Notes under the pieces: model-generated
What the model was told of the DNA's origin: nothing
What the model saw: only the letters and a program-made list of their open reading frames with translations
Databases searched by the model: none
In this document: positions 1-5,740 of the stretch, in pieces
How positions within the stretch are numbered: the stretch's first letter is position 1
Layout of the letters: each line of letters begins with the position of its first letter
NCBI GenBank assembly: GCA_018053685.1
Contig: JAGPKW010000047.1
Location: 1 to 6,515 of the forward strand
Source of the DNA: Patescibacteria group bacterium
GTDB lineage: Bacteria > Patescibacteriota > Patescibacteriia > JAGPKW01
DNA length: 6,515 nucleotides
Direction of reading: 5' to 3'
Program-made: the position numbers and the translations under genes

Positions 1-1
1 T

Positions 2-289
2 CAAGTAAAGAACTGGGCAACAAGGCAAGAGTGTGTTCATATAAGAAAAGAGGGAGTAATTGCTACATTTGAGAGGGGTTTATATAATGTATATACTCCT
101 TACTCTGAATTAATACATTATGAATCTATAAGCAGGTTTGAGGATAAGGGATTGGAGAGAGATGAGATTAATGCTATAAAGTTAAGAAAGAAATGGCCAC
201 AGTATATTGAATATATTGGTGGTAAAGATCCTTTTTATAATGATAATCTATCTTATGCACATGAAGATTTTAGGATTAAGACAGAATAA
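2..289 (+). CDS. Family-2 glycosyltransferase, C-terminal end only (5' part outside the window)
   Basis: This frame is open from the window edge to a TAA at 287-289. From about base 70 it reads like the C-terminal end of the large bacterial GT2 (rhamnosyltransferase-like) enzymes of polysaccharide clusters: GLYNVYTPYSELIHYES, then SRFEDKG, an acidic/basic stretch, KKWPQYIE, DPFYNDNLS and a closing HEDFRI. Such enzymes transfer a sugar from a nucleotide donor at the cytoplasmic face of the membrane. The first ~20 codons (about 2-65) do not show the DVDFCLRV-like segment that normally precedes this tail, so the gene may be disrupted or divergent upstream; the edge prevents a decision. The DUF2142 gene begins inside its last codons, suggesting an operon. 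A decayed second copy of the tail lies at about 1889-2063. Family assignment is fairly sure; intactness is not. Confidence 0.7.
   Translation, partial: QVKNWATRQECVHIRKEGVIATFERGLYNVYTPYSELIHYESISRFEDKGLERDEINAIKLRKKWPQYIEYIGGKDPFYNDNLSYAHEDFRIKTE
141..277 (+). repeat. Direct repeat, left copy (GT2 tail)
   Basis: Bases 141-277 align without gaps to 1891-2027 at a constant offset of 1750. My hand count is 111 identities in 137 positions (about 81%). The best block, 161-180 against 1911-1930, has 19 of 20 matches; the worst is 241-250. The repeat encodes the same reading frame of a glycosyltransferase C-terminus in both copies. The DUF2142 gene lies between the copies. Confidence 0.85.
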
Positions 290-1775
290 AGAGATTAAAA
301 AGGAAGTAAAAGGAAAAAAGAATTGGATAGAAGTAGTTCTTTTTGCTTTTATATTCTTATTAGGTATCATTTTTACATTTGCTGTACCACCATTTCAGAA
401 ACCAGATGAAATAGCACATTTCTTAAGATCTGTAGCCCTTTCGGATGGACAGTTTACATGTAATTATGAAAATGAGAAGTCTTATTTTAATGTCCCTTCT
501 AAGTATTTCAGTTATTTATCTGAAATTGGTGAAGGAAGAATAGCATTTCACTATGAGGAGAAGTTTTTCATTGAGGACCTTAAGAAAGCTGAAAGTAGAA
601 CTTATGAAAAGGATGAAATGGTTGAATATGGATTTTGTTCTCTACCGTTTGTGGGTTATATTCCTGCATCAATAGGAATATTGATTGGTGATTTGTTTAA
701 CTCAATGACGTTAGAATTTTATTTAGCCAGGTTATTTAATTTTTTAATTTTCTTTATCCTTTTAATCTGGTCATATAAAAGATTAAAAGATTCTAAGCTT
801 AGGTGGGTGATAATCTCATATGCAATGATTCCTATGGTTACTCATCAAGTTTCAGCGGTGGGATATGATGCAATGCAATTAGCATTAACTCCTGTAATTT
901 TTTCTTTGCTCGCTGATTTTTTTAGAAAAGCTGAAATAAAAAAGAAAGATTTGTTGATATTTGTTATATCTATGATTTTGCTTTTAGTTATTAAGCCGGG
1001 TTATTATTTTTTGTGTCTTCTATATTTCCTTATACCTTGGAGTAAAATTGCAAAGGAGAAAAAGAAGTATTTATTAATTACATTAATATACCTTCTATTT
1101 TGTATTTTATCCGCAGTATTTTACCTAAAGCTTGATACAGGTAGTAGCTTTGTAAATACGGAGGGAAATATAAATGCATATGCCCAATTAAGCTTACTTA
1201 AGAACCCTAAATTATTTTCTGATTTAGTAAGAAATACAATTAATACTTATTTAGTATTCTATATTAAAAGCTTTATTGGGGTGTTTGGGTGGCTTGATTA
1301 TGGACTTTTTGAAATTATTTATTTGTTTTATATTTTTTATTGGGCATTTCTTGCTTATGCTATTAAAGATGATGTTGCTAATATAGTAAAAAAAAGAGTT
1401 CCATTAGTAACTATAATATTAGGAATTACTCTTTTTCTTACAATTGGTTTTCTTTTTGGAAGCATATATTTAACATGGAATACAGTTGGAGCAACTGTTA
1501 TTGCTGGTGTGCAAGGGAGATACTTCTTAATACTTTTCCCATATTTTGTAATATTTATTTCCTTGTTGATTAAACTTTTTGAATCAAATAAAAAATTTAG
1601 AGTAGTTATTATAGTTTTGTTTATTGTATTTTTATTGGTAGAGATTTTATATGCTATATATAATAGATATTACTATTATAGTTATAGTATTGATCCTTCG
1701 ATTATTAAAAATATTTGGGAAAACAAAGAATTTTTAGTATCTTCTTTACTGGATAACCTTGTAGGTATTGTTTGA
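261..1775 (+). CDS. DUF2142-family multi-pass membrane protein, likely polysaccharide assembly
   Basis: This is an integral membrane protein of 504 residues if begun at ATG 261. The first hydrophobic segment (about 24-42) is followed by PPFQKPDEIAHF (43-54), and a late GVQGRYF lies at about 416-422; both are hallmarks of DUF2142 proteins found in cell-surface polysaccharide clusters. An extracytoplasmic loop (about 55-120) follows the PDE motif, then roughly ten more hydrophobic segments, the last at about 446-466. An acidic PDE just after TM1 resembles GT-C transferases that use lipid-linked sugars, but that role is inference. Start choice: TTG 207 would give 18 more residues, but it lies inside the upstream glycosyltransferase. 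ATG 261 (or ATG 255) is nearer the family's start, and no ATG, GTG or TTG occurs in frame between 264 and the first membrane segment. No Shine-Dalgarno is visible before either ATG. The gene overlaps the upstream one by 29 bases, so translation may be coupled. Confidence 0.8.
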   Translation: MKILGLRQNKEIKKEVKGKKNWIEVVLFAFIFLLGIIFTFAVPPFQKPDEIAHFLRSVALSDGQFTCNYENEKSYFNVPSKYFSYLSEIGEGRIAFHYEEKFFIEDLKKAESRTYEKDEMVEYGFCSLPFVGYIPASIGILIGDLFNSMTLEFYLARLFNFLIFFILLIWSYKRLKDSKLRWVIISYAMIPMVTHQVSAVGYDAMQLALTPVIFSLLADFFRKAEIKKKDLLIFVISMILLLVIKPGYYFLCLLYFLIPWSKIAKEKKKYLLITLIYLLFCILSAVFYLKLDTGSSFVNTEGNINAYAQLSLLKNPKLFSDLVRNTINTYLVFYIKSFIGVFGWLDYGLFEIIYLFYIFYWAFLAYAIKDDVANIVKKRVPLVTIILGITLFLTIGFLFGSIYLTWNTVGATVIAGVQGRYFLILFPYFVIFISLLIKLFESNKKFRVVIIVLFIVFLLVEILYAIYNRYYYYSYSIDPSIIKNIWENKEFLVSSLLDNLVGIV

Positions 1776-1888
1776 TATTACGAGTATTCTTTCAATATAT
1801 AATTAAAAAGATAATTGATTTTTATTATGAATAAACAAACGATAGAAAAGAATAAACCTTTATTGCTTATTTATAGATTATTATTACC
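1776..1888. other. AT-rich spacer after the DUF2142 gene, no clear feature
   Basis: This is the first part of a 309-base stretch without an intact gene. It is strongly AT-rich and I see no convincing terminator, promoter or RNA. An ATG at 1827 opens a frame (MNKQTIEKNKPLLLIYRLLL) that runs directly into the glycosyltransferase-tail remnant and stops at 1938-1940. There is no ribosome site, and the piece before the remnant is not recognisable. It does not resemble the sequence preceding the left repeat copy, so homology between the two copies begins abruptly near 1889. Confidence 0.5.
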
Positions 1889-2063
1889 TGAGGATAAGAG
1901 GTTGGAGAGTGATGAGATTAATGGTATAAAATTAAAATAGAAATGGTAACAATATATTAAATATATGGGTGGTGGGGATCCATTTTATAACATAAACTTG
2001 TCTTATGTACATGAAGATTTTAGAATAGCTAATTCCTTTCCACAGAAAAATTTACAGAATTAA
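1889..2063 (+). pseudogene. Decayed C-terminal remnant of a family-2 glycosyltransferase
   Basis: In the frame of codons starting at 1890 this reads PEDKRLESDEINGIKLK, stop, KW, stop, QYIKYMGGGDPFYNINLS, YVHEDFRI, ANSFPQKNLQN, then a TAA at 2061-2063. It matches the glycosyltransferase tail ending at 289 residue by residue, with no insertion or deletion. Two codons are now stops: TAG at 1938-1940 (AAG in the other copy) and TAA at 1947-1949 (CCA in the other copy). Everything upstream of the tail is missing, so this cannot be a working enzyme. The last 11 codons differ from the left copy, suggesting that the two tails come from related but separate genes or that one end was replaced. It lies directly before galE, whose ATG follows 21 bases after the remnant's stop. 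Confidence 0.85.
1891..2027 (+). repeat. Direct repeat, right copy (GT2 tail)
   Basis: This is the partner of bases 141-277 (ungapped, about 81% identical by hand count, offset 1750). The identity falls off just after the HEDFRI codons at 2027 and just before 1889. Together the two copies bracket the DUF2142 gene. Confidence 0.85.
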
Positions 2064-2080
2064 ATTGATTATCTTAATAT
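2051..2080 (+). promoter_or_regulatory. Possible galE promoter
   Basis: TTTACA at 2051-2056 resembles a -35 box and TAATAT at 2075-2080 a -10 box, separated by 18 bases. The -10 box ends only four bases before the galE ATG at 2085, so transcription from it would begin at or just inside the start codon. That would give a message with no leader, which fits the lack of any Shine-Dalgarno in front of galE. Such boxes arise easily by chance in AT-rich DNA, so this is tentative; galE could instead be read from an upstream promoter. Confidence 0.35.
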
Positions 2081-2084
2081 CCAA

Positions 2085-3077
2085 ATGAAAAATATCTTGG
2101 TAACGGGAGGTTGTGGTTATATAGGAAGCCATACTGTTGTGGAGCTATTAAATAATAATTATAGAGTAATAGTTTTTGATAATCTTGAAAACAGTAATAA
2201 AGAAGTATTAAAGAGAATAGAAAATATAACAAATGAGAAAGTGTATTTTAAAGAAGGTGATTTAAAGAAGGTTGAAGATATAAGTGAAGTCTTTAATAAT
2301 TACAAAATAGATGGAGTAATACATTTCGCAGCGTATAAGAGTGTTACAGAGTCTCTAAAGTATCCCTTAAAATATTTTGAGAATAATGTTATAGGGACTT
2401 TTAATCTTTTACAAGTTATGAAAGATTTTAAGGTTCATAAAATTGTTTTTTCGTCGTCCGCAGCTGTTTATGGTAATCCTAGTGAAGTTCCTGTTAGTGA
2501 AAATGGAGAACTTAATCCTCTTTCTCCTTATGGTAGAAATAAACTTTGTATGGAATTTCTACTATCTGATTGTGCTAATGTAGGTATTGATTCAGTTGCT
2601 TTGAGATATTTTAATGCAGCTGGTGCACATCCTAGTGGTGTAATTGGTGAAGATCCTAATGCAATGGGGAATCTTATTCCAAGGGTATATAAAGCAACTG
2701 TGGGGGAGTATCATTTAGAAGTAAGAGGTGATAAATATAACACTAGGGATGGTTCTGCTGTTAGGGATTATGTTCATGTCATGGATTTAGCTGAAGGCCA
2801 TGTGAAGGCTTTAAAATGGTTAGATAGGAACAAGAATATTAGTGAAGTGTTTAACTTGTGTTCTGGGACAGGTATTACAGTACTGGAGATTATAAAAGGT
2901 TTTGCGGAAGTAAGTAAAAGAAAAGTTGACTATGAAATTGTTGATTCGAATCCAAATGAAGCTGAAATACTCACAGGTAGTTATAACAAAGCAGAAAAAA
3001 TTCTTGGCTGGAAACCGAAGAGAGATATAAATCAGATTTTGGAAGATGTCTTTAGATGGTATGAAAATAATCGTTAG
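2085..3077 (+). CDS. galE: UDP-glucose 4-epimerase (GalE-type)
   Basis: This protein interconverts UDP-glucose and UDP-galactose in the cytoplasm, supplying galactose units for polysaccharide. Its 330 residues are near the usual length for the family. Visible features of the extended short-chain dehydrogenase fold are the NAD-binding TGGCGYIGSH at 7-16, FDNL at 31-34, the acidic GDL (58-60), HFAAYKSV (80-87), the catalytic serine cluster in FSSSAAVYG (122-130), the YxxxK pair Tyr149 and Lys153 (same numbers as in E. coli GalE), LRYFNAAGA (173-181), and TRDGSAVRDYVHV (220-232). The usual RRxGD motif that contacts UDP is replaced by SNPNE (288-292), which is odd. The position equivalent to E. 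coli Tyr299 appears to be Leu, so a GalNAc-form activity is possible. ATG 2085 fits the family's N-terminus; no Shine-Dalgarno is present. A GlcA or pentose epimerase of the same family is the alternative. Confidence 0.88.
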   Translation: MKNILVTGGCGYIGSHTVVELLNNNYRVIVFDNLENSNKEVLKRIENITNEKVYFKEGDLKKVEDISEVFNNYKIDGVIHFAAYKSVTESLKYPLKYFENNVIGTFNLLQVMKDFKVHKIVFSSSAAVYGNPSEVPVSENGELNPLSPYGRNKLCMEFLLSDCANVGIDSVALRYFNAAGAHPSGVIGEDPNAMGNLIPRVYKATVGEYHLEVRGDKYNTRDGSAVRDYVHVMDLAEGHVKALKWLDRNKNISEVFNLCSGTGITVLEIIKGFAEVSKRKVDYEIVDSNPNEAEILTGSYNKAEKILGWKPKRDINQILEDVFRWYENNR

Positions 3078-3093
3078 TTTTCTCTTTTAAAAA

Positions 3094-3140
3094 GACACTT
3101 GAACTCTTGGCATAAAGAAAAGGAATTATAATCAAGTGTG
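3094..3140. terminator. Possible weak terminator between convergent genes
   Basis: The 85-base gap between the two converging groups contains a perfect 8-base inverted repeat, ACACTTGA at 3095-3102 and TCAAGTGT at 3132-3139, with a 29-base loop. Read leftward, the stem is followed by CTTTTT (3094-3089), which could serve as the U-run for the oxidoreductase message. Read rightward, only GCGTTTATTTA follows. The long loop makes this a poor classical terminator; its placement is the main support. Confidence 0.35.
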
Positions 3141-3162
3141 CGTTTATTTAAGTAAAATAGCC

Positions 3163-4224
3163 TCAAACTTGTTTTTCGAAACTTTTTTTAACTATCTCAT
3201 TTAAGGATTGAACATTCTTTAGACCTTGTTTAGCATCAAGATACTTATCGATTGGTTTTTCCTTTAAAATAGTAGAGATATAATTATTCATAACATGGTC
3301 GTGTCCATACAACAAATTCCCTGAAACCATTTTGAAACCATTTGAGATAAAACCTTTCCAATATTGAAAAGTATAACCCATAGAATTTTTTATTATATCG
3401 GAGGCATAGTGTTCATTATCTGAAGGTAAATTTATTAAAATGTCTTTAAAGAAATCATAAATTAGTATTCTCTTTTTAAAACTTACGATATAGTACCATT
3501 CACAAATAGGTGCATTAAAGTTTAAAATCATTTGTACTGGAACTTTTCCAGCATGAGCATGTACTGAGAGGAATTTGGGAGTACTCTCTCCCTTCTTGTT
3601 AGGTATTATTGAGGCATCTTCGATATTCACTGGTCCTCCATGTCTTTCTAATAAATAGATGAAATGGGGAGCCTCATCATAGAATAAACCCAAGGGTAAT
3701 TCATTATACCATTCTGGGAGTCTTCGATCTCTATTTGTAAACTGTATCTCATTTATTGTTTCAATCTCTCCATATCTTTTCTCCTCAATTATTTCATTTA
3801 ACTTCTTCATACCATCTGCATATTGGAAATTGTGCATCACATAAAAAACCCTTTTGTTGTCTTTTGCAAGCTTTATTACTTTTTCTGCTTCTTCTACATT
3901 CATTGTCATTGGCTTTTCAACTAACACATGTTTATTCATGCGAAGACACATATCAACCAATTTGTAATGTTCTCTTGGTGGGGTTCCAATAACTACTGCG
4001 TCAATATCTTTAAACCATTTACACTTTTCTAGAGAGGAAGGATTATTGTTTTCTAACAAAAACTGGTTCTTAATACGATATTTTTGAAGGGTTCTGTCAA
4101 TATTTTTTTGTTTATTACTTACTACTCCAGCGATATTCACATTTTTGTTTTTCTTTAACGCCGGAATATGTCTAGTATTAGATATATTTCCTCCGCCAAT
4201 TATGCATACGTTAATTTTTTGCAT
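3163..4224 (-). CDS. Gfo/Idh/MocA-family NAD(P)-dependent oxidoreductase
   Basis: This protein, 353 residues from ATG 4224, is a cytoplasmic dehydrogenase of the family that oxidises or reduces sugars, inositols or sugar nucleotides. The N-terminal Rossmann domain shows VCIIGGGNIS (6-15), VVIGTPPREHY (77-87) and the family's EKP (103-105), followed by the two-domain substrate part with FYDEAPHF (181-188), where Asp183 and His187 occupy the place of the catalytic Asp/His pair. The C-terminal half is less conserved and the substrate cannot be assigned. It is the last gene of the leftward group and overlaps the GT4 gene by 14 bases. A longer reading from TTG 4239 would use the ribosome site itself as coding sequence, so ATG 4224 is preferred. 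A role in making a modified sugar for the polysaccharide is inferred from context. Confidence 0.85.
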   Translation of the reverse strand: MQKINVCIIGGGNISNTRHIPALKKNKNVNIAGVVSNKQKNIDRTLQKYRIKNQFLLENNNPSSLEKCKWFKDIDAVVIGTPPREHYKLVDMCLRMNKHVLVEKPMTMNVEEAEKVIKLAKDNKRVFYVMHNFQYADGMKKLNEIIEEKRYGEIETINEIQFTNRDRRLPEWYNELPLGLFYDEAPHFIYLLERHGGPVNIEDASIIPNKKGESTPKFLSVHAHAGKVPVQMILNFNAPICEWYYIVSFKKRILIYDFFKDILINLPSDNEHYASDIIKNSMGYTFQYWKGFISNGFKMVSGNLLYGHDHVMNNYISTILKEKPIDKYLDAKQGLKNVQSLNEIVKKSFEKQV

Positions 4225-5371
4225 AGTAATCCTCCTCAACTTCTTCCATTTGGTTAATAAATTTTTTCACTGTAGCTTCCCATGTAAAATTATTTAAAAT
4301 CCTTTTATACAGATTGTTGCCAAGGACTACTATTTTATCAGGATTTTCAATTAGATTTTCTAAAGCATTATATAAAGATTTCTCATTCTCTTCAATAATG
4401 ATTCCATATTTTTCATCATTTATTACTTCTACAGTTCCTCCTCTGTCTGTTGCGACTACTGCACAACCGTTAATTCCAGCTTCAAGAATAGATGTTGGTA
4501 AACCTTCTGGGTACATGGATGGATGGACAAAGATATCCGTATCAGTATACAGTTTCATAACATTCTCGTAATCTAACATACCTAAGATGTGAATACTTTC
4601 GCTATCTTTATAATTAGAATATAAATCTTCGTATAAAGGACCTTTCCCAGCTATGAACAATTCAATATTTTGGTATTTATTATTTAATTTTTTAAAGACA
4701 GATATTAAATTTAACACACCTTTTTCTTTCATCAAACGACCAGCATAGCAAATTCGGATATTTCTATCTTTTAGGGGTTTTTTAACTACTGGCTTTATTG
4801 AAGAAACAGAATTATAAATTACACCTCTTGCTTCAATCCCAAAGTGTTCAAGCCACTTAGTACAGGGAGTAGAAACACCATAGAAATATTTTACATATTT
4901 TTTAAGTATGCTCGTTAAAAAGTGTTCATATTTTTCTCCAAAAAAATCTAGTATCTTATTGTTTACACTAAAATGGTTTGTTCCATGTTCTATTAAGATA
5001 GAGGGGATATTATTTTTCTTAGCAAACTTTGCTCCCCATAAAGATGTCGTAAAAAAACGTGTTTGGAGTATAATAAAATCAAAATTTTTAGAGTTAAGTG
5101 TTTTTTCTATGTGTTTAATTTTTCTCCCGAATATCTTAACAACAGGGTATCTTGATAAGAATAATTTTGTACAGGGGACTCTATATATTGTACAGTAGCT
5201 TTTTGTTTCTATTTCTTGCAAAGGTTCATGCATAAAGGATACTATTGAGACATCATAGCCCATTGTATTTAGTTCATAGGCGAATTTATCTGTAAACCTT
5301 TCTACTCCTCCTAAGTGTGGTAGATAATATCCAGAAAAAATACAGATATTTTTTTTGTTTTTATTTTTCAA
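4211..5371 (-). CDS. Family-4 glycosyltransferase (GT-B fold)
   Basis: This 386-residue protein is a retaining glycosyltransferase that probably acts at the cytoplasmic membrane face, adding a sugar from a nucleotide donor to the growing lipid-linked repeat unit. The N-terminal domain has the acceptor-side IFSGYYLPHLGGVERF (11-26) and IEHGTNHF (127-134). The C-terminal donor-binding domain has YAGRLMKEKG (209-218), IAGKGP (240-245), and the EX7E motif within PEGLPTSILEA (Glu289 and Glu297), followed by VVATDRGGTVEVI (305-317). Length and domain order are normal for the family. The start is a TTG at 5371: a TAA lies in frame at 5383-5381 and the next ATG comes only at residue 37, after the conserved glycine motif. 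No Shine-Dalgarno is visible. The upstream DUF2304 gene ends 48 bases before it. Sugar and linkage are unknown. Confidence 0.87.
   Translation of the reverse strand: MKNKNKKNICIFSGYYLPHLGGVERFTDKFAYELNTMGYDVSIVSFMHEPLQEIETKSYCTIYRVPCTKLFLSRYPVVKIFGRKIKHIEKTLNSKNFDFIILQTRFFTTSLWGAKFAKKNNIPSILIEHGTNHFSVNNKILDFFGEKYEHFLTSILKKYVKYFYGVSTPCTKWLEHFGIEARGVIYNSVSSIKPVVKKPLKDRNIRICYAGRLMKEKGVLNLISVFKKLNNKYQNIELFIAGKGPLYEDLYSNYKDSESIHILGMLDYENVMKLYTDTDIFVHPSMYPEGLPTSILEAGINGCAVVATDRGGTVEVINDEKYGIIIEENEKSLYNALENLIENPDKIVVLGNNLYKRILNNFTWEATVKKFINQMEEVEEDYYAKN
4231..4236 (-). promoter_or_regulatory. Strong Shine-Dalgarno that fixes the oxidoreductase start
   Basis: AGGAGG reads leftward at 4236-4231, six bases before ATG 4224. 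It lies within the last codons of the preceding glycosyltransferase, where it encodes part of VEED. Its spacing supports start 4224 over the TTG at 4239. It is the only clear ribosome site found before a gene in this window. Confidence 0.85.
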
Positions 5372-5419
5372 TTTTATTTTTTAATTAAACTATTTTAATG
5401 CAAATAGACTTTCGTATAA

Positions 5420-5740
5420 TCAATTCTTCTTGCTAATATTTCTAACTATCTTAGTAATCTCTTTTTCTAATTTATTTATGCTTTCTGTTTGTTTAAAGTT
5501 AGAATAGAAGAGCAATATTATTGATAAATATACTAATACATCTATACCTCTTCCTACACCAAATATACCTCCTATATTATCTATTGTTTCCTTAGGTAGC
5601 CATATTATTACTAATGATATTCCCCAGAATAATACCCAGAATATTATTTTTGTTAATGATGCTTTATCTTTTAGTATCTTTTTTATCAATTGTGAAAAGA
5701 TGCTTAGTATTATTATTGTAGCTATTATTTGTATTACCAT
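5420..5740 (-). CDS. DUF2304 small membrane protein, likely partner of the GT2
   Basis: This 106-residue protein has three hydrophobic segments (about 2-20, 30-47 and 65-80), the family's GVGRGID (61-67) between the second and third, and a charged heptad-like tail at about 84-103 that may form a coiled coil. This layout matches DUF2304 proteins, which are often encoded beside DPM-like family-2 glycosyltransferases. Its ATG overlaps the stop of the GT2 by one base (TAATG), a sign of coupled translation. The GT2 has no membrane segment, so I infer that this protein tethers it to the inner membrane or forms part of its active complex; no biochemical function can be read from the sequence. GC is very low here (about 24% over 5461-5760 by hand count). 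Confidence 0.85.
   Translation of the reverse strand: MVIQIIATIIILSIFSQLIKKILKDKASLTKIIFWVLFWGISLVIIWLPKETIDNIGGIFGVGRGIDVLVYLSIILLFYSNFKQTESINKLEKEITKIVRNISKKN

Noticed and set aside
207..260. TTG start giving the DUF2142 protein 18 extra N-terminal residues
   Set aside because: It lies wholly inside the upstream glycosyltransferase tail, is an uncommon start codon, has no ribosome site, and adds a second hydrophobic stretch before the family's usual first membrane segment.
1804..1827. Possible hairpin terminator after the DUF2142 gene (AAAAA and TTTTT runs)
   Set aside because: Only the A/T runs pair; the inner bases do not, and there is no GC stem.
3756..3992. Rightward open frame of 78 codons opposite the oxidoreductase
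   Set aside because: It is antisense to a clearly conserved gene, rich in Ser, Leu and Phe as shadows in AT-rich DNA are, and has no ribosome site or family motif.
4225..4239. TTG start five codons upstream for the oxidoreductase
   Set aside because: Those codons contain the AGGAGG ribosome site that is well placed for ATG 4224, whose product begins with the normal Rossmann N-terminus.
4314..5198. Rightward open frames at 4314-4571 and 4908-5198 opposite the GT4 gene
   Set aside because: Both are antisense shadows of a gene with intact GT4 motifs and show no recognisable domain.
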